Shown: piece after piece, positions 15,867-23,423 of the stretch | Layout: each line of letters starts with the position of its first letter | Numbering within the stretch: the first letter of the stretch is position 1 | Assembly (NCBI GenBank): GCA_023129075.1 | Contig: JAGMCT010000012.1 | Location: 16,849-80,848, forward strand | From: Microcaldota archaeon | GTDB taxonomy: Archaea; Micrarchaeota; Micrarchaeia; Anstonellales; Bilamarchaeaceae | DNA: 64,000 bases | Direction of reading: 5' to 3' | Program-made: the position numbers and the translations under genes | Notes under the pieces: model-generated | The model's database searches: none | What the model was told of the DNA's origin: nothing | The model's input: the letters and a program-made list of their open reading frames with translations, nothing else

Positions 15867-17027
15867 ATGTCTTCTAAAAACTATCTATTCTCATCAGAGT
15901 CTGTAACAGAAGGACACCCAGATAAGATTTGCGACCAGATTTCAGATGCAATCCTGGATGAATTGATAAAAAAGGACCCAAATTCAAGGGTTGCGATTGA
16001 AACCGCAGTTACTACAGGCCTTGTTGTAATAATGGGGGAGGTTTCTACAAAAGGATATGTAGAATTTCAGGAGATTGCAAGGGGAGTAATCAAGGATATA
16101 GGTTACACCAATCCTGAATATCAGTTTGATTACAAATCCTGCGGGGTTCTTTCTGCTGTTCATGCGCAGTCCCCTGAGATTGCACAAGGAGTAAATTCAA
16201 CTGGAGAGCACGAGCAGGGTGCCGGAGACCAGGGAATAATGTTCGGTTTTGCGTGCAGGGAAACCCCTGAGCTTATGCCCCTCCCTATAATGCTTGCACA
16301 CAAGCTTGCTATGCGCCTTGCAGAGGTAAGAAAGAATAAAACCCTTTCATATCTTAGGCCTGACGGCAAAACCCAGATTACTGTTGAATATAATGACCAT
16401 AAGCCCAAAAGGGTTCATACGGTTGTTATGGCAGCACAGCACGATGAGGACGTTACCCTTGAAAAGCTTAAGGAAGACCTTGTTGAGCATGTAATAAAAC
16501 CAGTGTGCGGTTCCTATTTTGATGAGAATACCATTCTGCACATTAATGGAACCGGGAAGTTCGTTATCGGAGGTCCGCACGGGGATTCAGGTTTAACAGG
16601 AAGAAAAATCATTATAGATACTTATGGAGGAATGGGCCACCACGGAGGAGGCTGTTTCTCAGGAAAAGACCCGTCAAAGGTTGACCGTTCAGGAGCTTAT
16701 ATGGCAAGGTATGTTGCAAAGAATATCGTTGCTGCCGGCCTTGCGGACCAATGCGAGGTTCAGATTGCCTTTGTAATAGGCTACCATAAACCTCTCTCTG
16801 TATTCGTAGACACTAGAGGCACTAACAGGATTCCTGTAGAAAAGATAGAAGAGCTTGTAAAAAAACACTTTTCTTTCAAGCCTGCAGACATGATAAAAAA
16901 GCTTGATTTGCTCAGGCCAATATACAGGAAAACCTCTGTTTACGGCCATTATGGAAGGGAAGACCCTGAATTTACCTGGGAGAAAATAGATATGGCTGAA
17001 ACCCTTAGAAAAGATGCAGGCCTTTGA
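15867..17027 (+). CDS. metK: S-adenosylmethionine synthetase, bacterial type
   Basis: 386 residues. The start [18 protein letters not shown] and the later [10 protein letters not shown] and [16 protein letters not shown] are the diagnostic MetK motifs. The enzyme makes SAM from methionine and ATP. Archaea normally use a distinct, highly diverged MAT family (COG1812); this protein is the bacterial/eukaryotic class (COG0192). The usual Ala in G-G-G-A-F-S is Cys here. The strong AAGGAGG leader adds to the bacterial flavour, and horizontal acquisition is likely. Confidence 0.96.
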   Translation: MSSKNYLFSSESVTEGHPDKICDQISDAILDELIKKDPNSRVAIETAVTTGLVVIMGEVSTKGYVEFQEIARGVIKDIGYTNPEYQFDYKSCGVLSAVHAQSPEIAQGVNSTGEHEQGAGDQGIMFGFACRETPELMPLPIMLAHKLAMRLAEVRKNKTLSYLRPDGKTQITVEYNDHKPKRVHTVVMAAQHDEDVTLEKLKEDLVEHVIKPVCGSYFDENTILHINGTGKFVIGGPHGDSGLTGRKIIIDTYGGMGHHGGGCFSGKDPSKVDRSGAYMARYVAKNIVAAGLADQCEVQIAFVIGYHKPLSVFVDTRGTNRIPVEKIEELVKKHFSFKPADMIKKLDLLRPIYRKTSVYGHYGREDPEFTWEKIDMAETLRKDAGL

Positions 17028-17036
17028 TTTTTTTTT
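17028..17036 (+). terminator. Oligo-T terminator after metK
   Basis: Nine consecutive T residues begin directly at the metK stop codon. Archaeal RNA polymerase terminates at such T-runs without needing a hairpin, and none is seen here. Confidence 0.5.
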
Positions 17037-17109
17037 CGTGGACTGAGTTTGAACCATAATCTGCACCAGAAGCACCCCTTTTTAAACATTTCTAAACACT
17101 ATTTAACAT

Positions 17110-18279
17110 ATGGCTATTAATCTGCGGAAGCTCCATAGAAAGGCTCTGCTCTCCGCACCCACCAACGAGCAGACACTCAAAAATTTCAGAAAATGGCATC
17201 CAAATTCTGATGAAAGAGAACTCGTCAAGCTTGTTAATGCCCAGATTATAAGGGAAAAGGCCCACCACTCCCAAAAAAGACAGGATGGAACACCATATGG
17301 GTTCCACCCTAAAAGGACGGCCTATCTTGCTTCTGTAATCGGCGCCAGCCTTCACGAGGTTGCAGCAGCCGAGCTTCATGATGTTCTTGAGGACACTATT
17401 ATCCCCTACCATTACCTTGTGCCTGCAGTAGGTTTCAAAATAGCCAATATTGTATTTTACCTTACTGCTCCCAAGCTTGTTGAAGGGAAATGGATATATG
17501 CAAACCATCCCCGCTATGCAGAAAGTAAAAGCGAGCATACCAAAGAAACAAAACCAATGAGAAAAAAACTCCAGAAGGAACTTATCTACAAAAGCGGCAG
17601 TATTTCAGTGCTTATTGTGAAGTTACTGGACAGGCTTGATAATATACTTACCCTTCAGAATATTTCAGCGGAGAAGAAGAACAGCACTCTTGAGAAGATA
17701 GTGGAGAACACACTTGACCTGGCAAGGGTCATAGACAACCAGCTTTATCATATAATGGCAAACATAATCTCAGAGTCAGGATTAAAGGTTCCCAAAGCAA
17801 AAACAACAGATGCAAACATCCTGGTTCTTCCCCCGAGAAAGGCAATAATGCAGATGGGCAGGTACAATGTTCTTCCCCCGGCTCTCCAAAGCCATATCTC
17901 TATTTACATCGGAGCAAATCTTCCTCTGAATAAATATGAGGTTGCCTTTCCAAAAGGATGGGTTAGGAAAAAAGAGCTTTCAAAGCTTCTTGGAAAATCC
18001 CTAAAGAAAGGTAAAAGTTTCCTTCCAAAGGCGCTCAGCGGTTCGGAAGAGATTTTTATTCTTGAAACAGAACTCCAAACCAAGGATGAAGTCAAAAGAG
18101 AAAAGGAAAAACTGCTGAATATTCTGAATAGGAATTTTTTTGACAGCAAAGGAAAAACACATGAATTTTCATTTGAATATAAAAATGGGAATAATATAGA
18201 TGATCCTACCCTTCCTTCTTTTGATTTTGATACTCCTGCAGCATCCATGGATTTGCTTGGTTATATTCCTGTGGGCTGA
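17110..18279 (+). CDS. HD-domain hydrolase resembling the SpoT/RelA hydrolase domain
   Basis: 389 residues. The N-terminal half matches the ppGpp-hydrolase layout: H-P-K-R-T-A-Y-L-A (His66), A-A-A-E-L-H-D-V-L-E-D-T (His90, Asp91, Glu94, Asp95), then K-L-L-D-R-L-D-N-I-L-T-L in place of K-L-A-D-R-L-H-N-M-R-T-L. These are the manganese ligands and base-binding residues of SpoT-type enzymes. No synthetase domain is apparent; the second half (about 210-389) has no assigned fold. It could hydrolyse ppGpp or a related nucleotide. A TTTTTAAAC box about 27 nt upstream supports the start. Confidence 0.75.
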   Translation: MAINLRKLHRKALLSAPTNEQTLKNFRKWHPNSDERELVKLVNAQIIREKAHHSQKRQDGTPYGFHPKRTAYLASVIGASLHEVAAAELHDVLEDTIIPYHYLVPAVGFKIANIVFYLTAPKLVEGKWIYANHPRYAESKSEHTKETKPMRKKLQKELIYKSGSISVLIVKLLDRLDNILTLQNISAEKKNSTLEKIVENTLDLARVIDNQLYHIMANIISESGLKVPKAKTTDANILVLPPRKAIMQMGRYNVLPPALQSHISIYIGANLPLNKYEVAFPKGWVRKKELSKLLGKSLKKGKSFLPKALSGSEEIFILETELQTKDEVKREKEKLLNILNRNFFDSKGKTHEFSFEYKNGNNIDDPTLPSFDFDTPAASMDLLGYIPVG

Positions 18280-18376
18280 AAAGGATAGCTTTTTCTCTCT
18301 CGTGTTCCAACCAGTTCCATCTTGTTCCGGCAAACCTATTTAAATACCCAAAAGGGAGTCCATGCAGGTGATATAT

Positions 18377-19480
18377 ATGAAGATATTGCAGATATTTGGG
18401 ATTTTCCTGCTTTTTGCAGGAATGGTTTGTGCAGCAGGTGCAAATGAGAATATGACAGCAGTAAATGCAGTGGGTGCAGAGGCTGAGAATACAGCAACAA
18501 CAACTGCAGTAGTTTCAGCAGTAAATGTAGCGGTTGTGGGGGCTGACAGCACAGTAATGATAGATACAGATGCTTCGACCGAGAGTGAGGATGGTTCTAC
18601 AGCTAATGCGGAAAAAGAACGTGAAAATGAGAATATAGAACCTTTAATAGAATATATAGATTACAGCAGGGAATTCTCTATAGTTCTAAATCCAAAGAGC
18701 ATTGTTGTTGACATGTATTATGGAACTAGAATTTATGACCCATGCGGGATACAATTGCTTTATGACGATTCAACAGAAAAGGCAGAATGCAACGCTGAGG
18801 GCTATGTTCAAATAATATACTCCATTGGAGAACAGCCCAAAGTAATAAAGCTGGGAGAGTCCAGCAGGGAAGCAGAAGAGACAACAACAAGCACGGGATA
18901 TGCTGGGATAGAAGAGACAACTGCAAGCACAGGAGGATATGGTGAAGAAAAAGAGGATAAGCCAAGCCAAGCTTATGCAGAGGTCATGACCTCAGAAAAA
19001 TCAACCCAAACGGTTGAATTGGTAAAGGTTGAGGTAGGAGAGATACATGGAATTGAGGTTACCCAGGAAGTAGCAGTAAGCGCTGTTTCAGTGGCTATTT
19101 CAACTACTACAGGAACTTCTGCAATGGAGGTAACAACAGCAAACGGAAAGGTTGTTCTCAGCACTGATACGACTTCTGTAGAAACCAACGAGAAAATAGT
19201 TGTGGATGAGGAAAAGAACCTTCTTTATATAGAATCAGAAGGAAGCAACTATCAGATATATCTTAATCCTGAGGATGCAATGGAGATTGTGGAGGAAAAG
19301 GGATATGAACCTTCAGTTGGTGCAGAACTTGTTATGAGCAACAATATACCGGTATATAAAATAAATGCAAAGAAGCCGGTAAAGTTCCTGTGGTTCACTA
19401 TTTCTGAAGAAGAGGTAGTGCTCTCTGTTGACCAGACAGGAAAGGTTGTTGAAGAGGTTTCAATTGACTCAGCAAAATAA
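18377..19480 (+). CDS. Secreted Thr/Val/Glu-rich surface protein
   Basis: 367 residues from the ATG at 18377, chosen because AGGTGAT lies 5 nt upstream; the ATG at 18362 lacks such a site. The signal peptide is M-K-I-L-Q-I-F-G-I-F-L-L-F-A-G-M-V-C-A-A. The mature part is poor in Cys and rich in Thr, Val, Ala and Glu, with repeated E-E-T-T-A/T-S-T-G segments near residues 170-190, a composition common in O-glycosylated archaeal surface proteins. No C-terminal anchor is obvious. Function unknown. Confidence 0.6.
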   Translation: MKILQIFGIFLLFAGMVCAAGANENMTAVNAVGAEAENTATTTAVVSAVNVAVVGADSTVMIDTDASTESEDGSTANAEKERENENIEPLIEYIDYSREFSIVLNPKSIVVDMYYGTRIYDPCGIQLLYDDSTEKAECNAEGYVQIIYSIGEQPKVIKLGESSREAEETTTSTGYAGIEETTASTGGYGEEKEDKPSQAYAEVMTSEKSTQTVELVKVEVGEIHGIEVTQEVAVSAVSVAISTTTGTSAMEVTTANGKVVLSTDTTSVETNEKIVVDEEKNLLYIESEGSNYQIYLNPEDAMEIVEEKGYEPSVGAELVMSNNIPVYKINAKKPVKFLWFTISEEEVVLSVDQTGKVVEEVSIDSAK

Positions 19481-19516
19481 CCTCTCTTTTTATTTTTTTT
19501 CTTTTTTTATTTCTAT
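19481..19516 (+). terminator. T-rich terminator, also upstream region of the next gene
   Basis: A run of short T-tracts (five, nine and seven T) separated by single other bases follows the stop at 19480. It is probably the terminator of the secreted-protein gene. The next ATG is at 19518, so that gene either reads through or uses a promoter inside the upstream coding region. Confidence 0.45.
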
Positions 19517-19517
19517 T

Positions 19518-20291
19518 ATGCAAAAACCAATGCTGATATTTCTTTTTTGCCTGCTTCTTATTTCATTATCCAATTCCATTTCCACAGAATTATTTTTGAA
19601 TTATGACGGTTCGTGCGATGTGCACTACTATGATATTCCTCCTGCACTTTCTGTAGAACTGCCCGAGGATGCAGTAGATGTTTTTATGGAGAACTCTTCC
19701 TCAGATTATTCCCTTTCCTTTAGAACACAGTCGCTTACAAGAAAGCAGGGCCTTTTATGGAGTGTTGATTATGTTTCCCCTTTTGATGCAGAGCTTACCG
19801 TAATCCTTCCTGCTGGTGCAAGGCTTACACAGGGAATTGGAGAGGTCTCAACCAAAAACGGACTCATATATCTGCAGAAAGAGATTCTTTCAGGGGAAGC
19901 TCTTGATGTGGAGTATTCCCTTTATGCTGAAAAGGATGAGTTTCCTTTTTCCTATATTCTTCTTGTTCTCCTTTTTGCAGTAATATTTCTTATTTATTAT
20001 TTCTATTCCAGAAAACCATATTTAAAATTAGAGCAAAGGGTTTCTGCAGATGAAAAGAAACTTGAATTTTTCCCTGAAACAGAAAAAAAGATAATAAAAT
20101 TTCTTCTTTCCAATAATGGGGTTACCCAGAAAAAGCTTGAAGCAGGAACCTCCCTGCCAAAGAGCACACTTTCCAGGGTTCTTTCTTCTCTTGAGGTAAA
20201 AGGTTTTGTGGAAAGGAAAAAAGTAGGGCTTTCAAAGAAGATATTCCTTTCCCAGTCTTTTATAGAGCAGATAAAAAAGGAGAGTACTTGA
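19518..20291 (+). CDS. Membrane-anchored winged-helix regulator
   Basis: 257 residues from the ATG at 19518; the longer frame starts inside the upstream gene and lacks a signal peptide at its end. A signal peptide (residues 1-18) leads to an extracellular beta-rich domain (about 20-145), one membrane helix (about 150-172), a basic stop-transfer, and a cytoplasmic winged helix (about 190-257) with V-T-Q-K-K-L-E and L-P-K-S-T-L-S-R-V-L-S-S-L-E-V-K-G-F-V-E-R. This layout is known in archaeal transmembrane transcription factors that sense the envelope. It may respond to the secreted protein encoded upstream. Confidence 0.75.
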   Translation: MQKPMLIFLFCLLLISLSNSISTELFLNYDGSCDVHYYDIPPALSVELPEDAVDVFMENSSSDYSLSFRTQSLTRKQGLLWSVDYVSPFDAELTVILPAGARLTQGIGEVSTKNGLIYLQKEILSGEALDVEYSLYAEKDEFPFSYILLVLLFAVIFLIYYFYSRKPYLKLEQRVSADEKKLEFFPETEKKIIKFLLSNNGVTQKKLEAGTSLPKSTLSRVLSSLEVKGFVERKKVGLSKKIFLSQSFIEQIKKEST

Positions 20292-20327
20292 AACCCTTTT
20301 AAATATTTTAGTTCAATTCTCTTATTC

Positions 20328-20759
20328 ATGAGAGTATATCTTGTTCAGCACGGAAAGGCCGTTCCAAAGGAAGAAAACCCGGAAAAGCCCCTCAGCAAAG
20401 AAGGAAAAAAGGAAACCCAAAAGATAGCCGAATTTCTCAAGAAAAAAATCTCAATCTCAAAAATATACAGCTCAAAAAAGCCAAGAGCCGTCCAAACCGC
20501 AGAGATTTTTGCACAAACCTTTAGTGCAGAAAAAGAGGAAGTAGATTTCCTTAACCCTCTTGACTATCCTTTGAATGCTGTAAAAATCTTTGAAGAGGAT
20601 GTAATGATTGTTGGGCACCTGCCCTTTCTTGCTAAATTATGCTCCCTTCTTCTGAAAGCAAAGAATGAACCTGTGAATTTTGAAAATTCCGGAGTGGTCT
20701 GCCTGTTGAAAGAAGAGAATTGGAAACTGGATTTTATAATTAAGGAAAAGATGATTTGA
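20328..20759 (+). CDS. sixA: SixA-type phosphohistidine phosphatase
   Basis: 143 residues. The phosphatase start V-Y-L-V-Q-H-G-K-A (catalytic His8) with Gln instead of the usual Arg is typical of SixA, as is R-A-V-Q-T-A and the second catalytic site I-V-G-H-L-P-F-L. SixA removes phosphate from His residues of signalling or phosphotransfer proteins. A TTTTAAATATT box 27 nt upstream supports a leaderless start at 20328. It precedes the repeat-caspase gene in the same direction. Confidence 0.87.
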   Translation: MRVYLVQHGKAVPKEENPEKPLSKEGKKETQKIAEFLKKKISISKIYSSKKPRAVQTAEIFAQTFSAEKEEVDFLNPLDYPLNAVKIFEEDVMIVGHLPFLAKLCSLLLKAKNEPVNFENSGVVCLLKEENWKLDFIIKEKMI

Positions 20760-20804
20760 CCAGAAAACAAAGTATTTTAAATTAAAAATGACATATATTT
20801 ACTC

Positions 20805-22991
20805 ATGGCAGTAAAGTTGGCCGGGGAAAAGAAAAAGCCTCAGCCAAAAAAACTAAAGCAAATTCCATTTTTAAAGATTGATAAATTCCTTAAGCAAAAA
20901 ATGAATCAAATTCCGGAATGGGCGCAGGAGAAGATTCAGCAGAACAGGGAATTCAAGAGTGCGGTTTTTGAACTTATGCAGAGCACCCTTGAAAAGGGTG
21001 AAGGAAAGGGATATTCTTTAAAAGAAAGGGAGATTGCATTTGATGCACTCAAAGCCCTCGTCTCCAATAAAAAATTTAAAGAGAATTGGCTTAAAAAATA
21101 TTGGATTCCAATCCTGAAAACCCTTCCTCCTGCCTCAAAGGGCAATAAAGAAACACAAAGAATGAGGGCATTCTCCTTTCTTGAATTAACCCAGGTATTT
21201 TCAACGACACCCCCCATAAGAGTTCTGGACCAGAAATCAATGCTAATTGAATTGGTCCCTCCAAAGGAGCTCAATGAAAAAACCCTTGATGCGCTTGTGA
21301 ACACCCTAAAGAAGGTTGATGTAAATGATGTGGATAAAGTTATTCATGTATTTTGCAGTTTTATCAGAAGCAGAAATTTTAAAGAAGACTGGTTTGATAA
21401 GTATTGGAACCCCTCTTTACAAAAGATGAGGAAACCCATACTTTTTCTTCTTTTTGGAAAAAAGAAAGCCTCAGGAGAATACCTCAGGGCATTCTCCAAC
21501 CTTATAAGTACAAGAGATTTTAAGGGAGAATGGATTGAAAAATACTGGATTCCAATACTTGAAAATCTCAATAAGAATGATTCCCTAAAAGAGAACATCA
21601 AATCCTTTTCTGTTTTCCTTCGTGTACACTACAGTACTGTTAATGAAAAAACCCTTTCCATTGTCCTGGATTGCTCTAAAAAATTATCCGATGAATCTAT
21701 CGGCGATTCAATAGAGGCCTTTGACAGTCTTTTATTCAATCCAAACTTCAAGGAAAAATGGATTGAGAAATACTGGAACCCCATATTCACTGAACTTTCA
21801 AGGGACCCAATTACTGCATCTGGTTTTTTTGCTTTGTCAAACCTGATTAGAGATACTTCTCCTGATGAAAAGACTATAGGGCTTGTTCTTGATATCTCCC
21901 ATAATATGATTGGAGAATCAATTAGAGATTCAATAAATGCCCTGAGAAGTATTCTTTTGGATAAAGGATTCAAAAAGGAATATCTCTCAGTGGTTTCAGA
22001 TATCATCAGGGGTACGGCAGAGCATGAAACCTCGGGAGCATTAAGGGCTTTCCGCAGGCTTTTCAAGAACCCGAAATTCAGGAAGAGCTGGATTGCAGAT
22101 TACTGGGACCCATTATTTATGGATATTATAAAAAGGCAGGGAGGTTTTAGGAGCGGAGGAGTTTTCCATGCGCTTGCCTGGGTTCTTAAGAAACCGGAAT
22201 TCAAAATTGAATGGCTCAATCCCAAAAGCAATGAATATATAATTCCAAAATTAATCCAAAGAAATAGAAAATTCTTTAAAGAAATATTTCATAAACACAA
22301 AGCAAGATTGAGAGATGTCGGTTCAGCAATTGCATTTAATCTTTTTCATCCTTCTGAATTCCCTATTCTCTGGAATAAGTGCAGTATAAGATTTTTTGCA
22401 AGGTATCCTGAAAAGACCCTTATTGAGGTTTCAAGAAATATTTCAGATTCTTCATACAAAAAGGACCAGAAGCTTATGCTGGCCCTGCTTAACCAGAATG
22501 ACCCCAATAGGGCTTTCCACACACATTCTGATCTATATTCTGATGCAGTTGATAATAAGAATAAATTGATAATAATTGAAGTGAATGGTGAGCAGGCCTT
22601 TTTTGATTCCATTGTTGAAACAGCCTCAAACCAGGGAAGGTTGTTTGATTCGCTTATTATAGGGGGGCATGGAACAGCAGACAGTGTTACTTTAGGAAGA
22701 GGTAAAGGAGAGGAAAAACAGCTTGACTTGACAGATAAGGATATCTTAGGGGCAATAAACCAGTATTTCAATAATGATTCCTCTATTGTTTTTATTGCCT
22801 GCAGTACAGGAAAGGATGAGAAAGCGATAGCTGCTGAGTTCTCCCGTGCTTTTGGGGATAAAAAGGTAACTATTTATGCTCCAAAGGTGCCAACCAATGC
22901 ACCTAAGATTGAATATGGTAAGGATGGAGGAATACTATCCGTGGAATACGAGGAAAAGGGAGAAACCGCAACATTCACCAGCGGAAGATAA
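20805..22991 (+). CDS. Large repeat protein with C-terminal caspase-like His/Cys dyad
   Basis: 728 residues, no signal peptide, so cytoplasmic. Residues 80-470 contain about six degenerate copies of an alpha-helical repeat whose core is F-K-x-x-W-(I/L/F)-x-K-Y-W-x-P-(I/S)-(L/F), starting near residues 91, 192, 239, 316, 426 and 467, with A-F/L-x-x-L-I before each core. A different C-terminal domain has L-I-I-G-G-H-G-T-A (His622) and I-F-I-A-C-S-T-G (Cys666), each after a hydrophobic strand, the arrangement of clan CD cysteine peptidases. A scaffold-plus-protease build is inferred; the exact family is not recognised. Confidence 0.65.
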   Translation: MAVKLAGEKKKPQPKKLKQIPFLKIDKFLKQKMNQIPEWAQEKIQQNREFKSAVFELMQSTLEKGEGKGYSLKEREIAFDALKALVSNKKFKENWLKKYWIPILKTLPPASKGNKETQRMRAFSFLELTQVFSTTPPIRVLDQKSMLIELVPPKELNEKTLDALVNTLKKVDVNDVDKVIHVFCSFIRSRNFKEDWFDKYWNPSLQKMRKPILFLLFGKKKASGEYLRAFSNLISTRDFKGEWIEKYWIPILENLNKNDSLKENIKSFSVFLRVHYSTVNEKTLSIVLDCSKKLSDESIGDSIEAFDSLLFNPNFKEKWIEKYWNPIFTELSRDPITASGFFALSNLIRDTSPDEKTIGLVLDISHNMIGESIRDSINALRSILLDKGFKKEYLSVVSDIIRGTAEHETSGALRAFRRLFKNPKFRKSWIADYWDPLFMDIIKRQGGFRSGGVFHALAWVLKKPEFKIEWLNPKSNEYIIPKLIQRNRKFFKEIFHKHKARLRDVGSAIAFNLFHPSEFPILWNKCSIRFFARYPEKTLIEVSRNISDSSYKKDQKLMLALLNQNDPNRAFHTHSDLYSDAVDNKNKLIIIEVNGEQAFFDSIVETASNQGRLFDSLIIGGHGTADSVTLGRGKGEEKQLDLTDKDILGAINQYFNNDSSIVFIACSTGKDEKAIAAEFSRAFGDKKVTIYAPKVPTNAPKIEYGKDGGILSVEYEEKGETATFTSGR

Positions 22992-23025
22992 AAACATTTA
23001 ATAGGATTCCTATTGTAAGCAAGAT

Positions 23026-23418
23026 ATGAAGCTGAAACATTTTCTTCTTGGTTTCCTTCTGGCCTTTTTTTTATTTGGATGCATCAAACCAGTAGAGAAT
23101 ATAGTTGACATTTCTTTTCTTAACCAAAACCTGGATTCTTATCTTGGGGAAAAGGTAACTGTTGAGGGTTATTTAGGGCACAAGGCTTACCACGGCTCCG
23201 CAGGTTTTCATATTCTTATCAAGGATTACAATGAATTCTTCATAAGAGAGCCTCTTCCTGAATACACTTATTTGCTTGTGGACGATGGAGATGCTCCCCT
23301 TTCAACGGATTTTGAAGGCATGAAACTAAAGATAACAGGAACCATAAATGAATACGACGGCTATTCTATTACAAGGGTCGCGGTTATAACCGTAGAAGAG
23401 CTTGAGGTTATAGGGTGA
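23026..23418 (+). CDS. Small lipoprotein, OB-fold-like
   Basis: 130 residues. The N-terminus is a lipoprotein signal with lipobox F-L-F-G-C (Cys about residue 19). The mature part starts with I-S-F-L-N-Q-N-L-D-S-Y-L-G-E-K-V-T-V-E-G and alternates beta strands (V-T-V-E-G-Y-L, L-K-I-T-G-T-I), consistent with a small nucleic-acid- or ligand-binding OB-like barrel. A CATTTAATAG box lies about 28 nt before the ATG. Its stop overlaps a GGGTGAT site for the next gene, so the pair is probably translated together. Confidence 0.6.
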   Translation: MKLKHFLLGFLLAFFLFGCIKPVENIVDISFLNQNLDSYLGEKVTVEGYLGHKAYHGSAGFHILIKDYNEFFIREPLPEYTYLLVDDGDAPLSTDFEGMKLKITGTINEYDGYSITRVAVITVEELEVIG

Positions 23419-23423
23419 TTACA

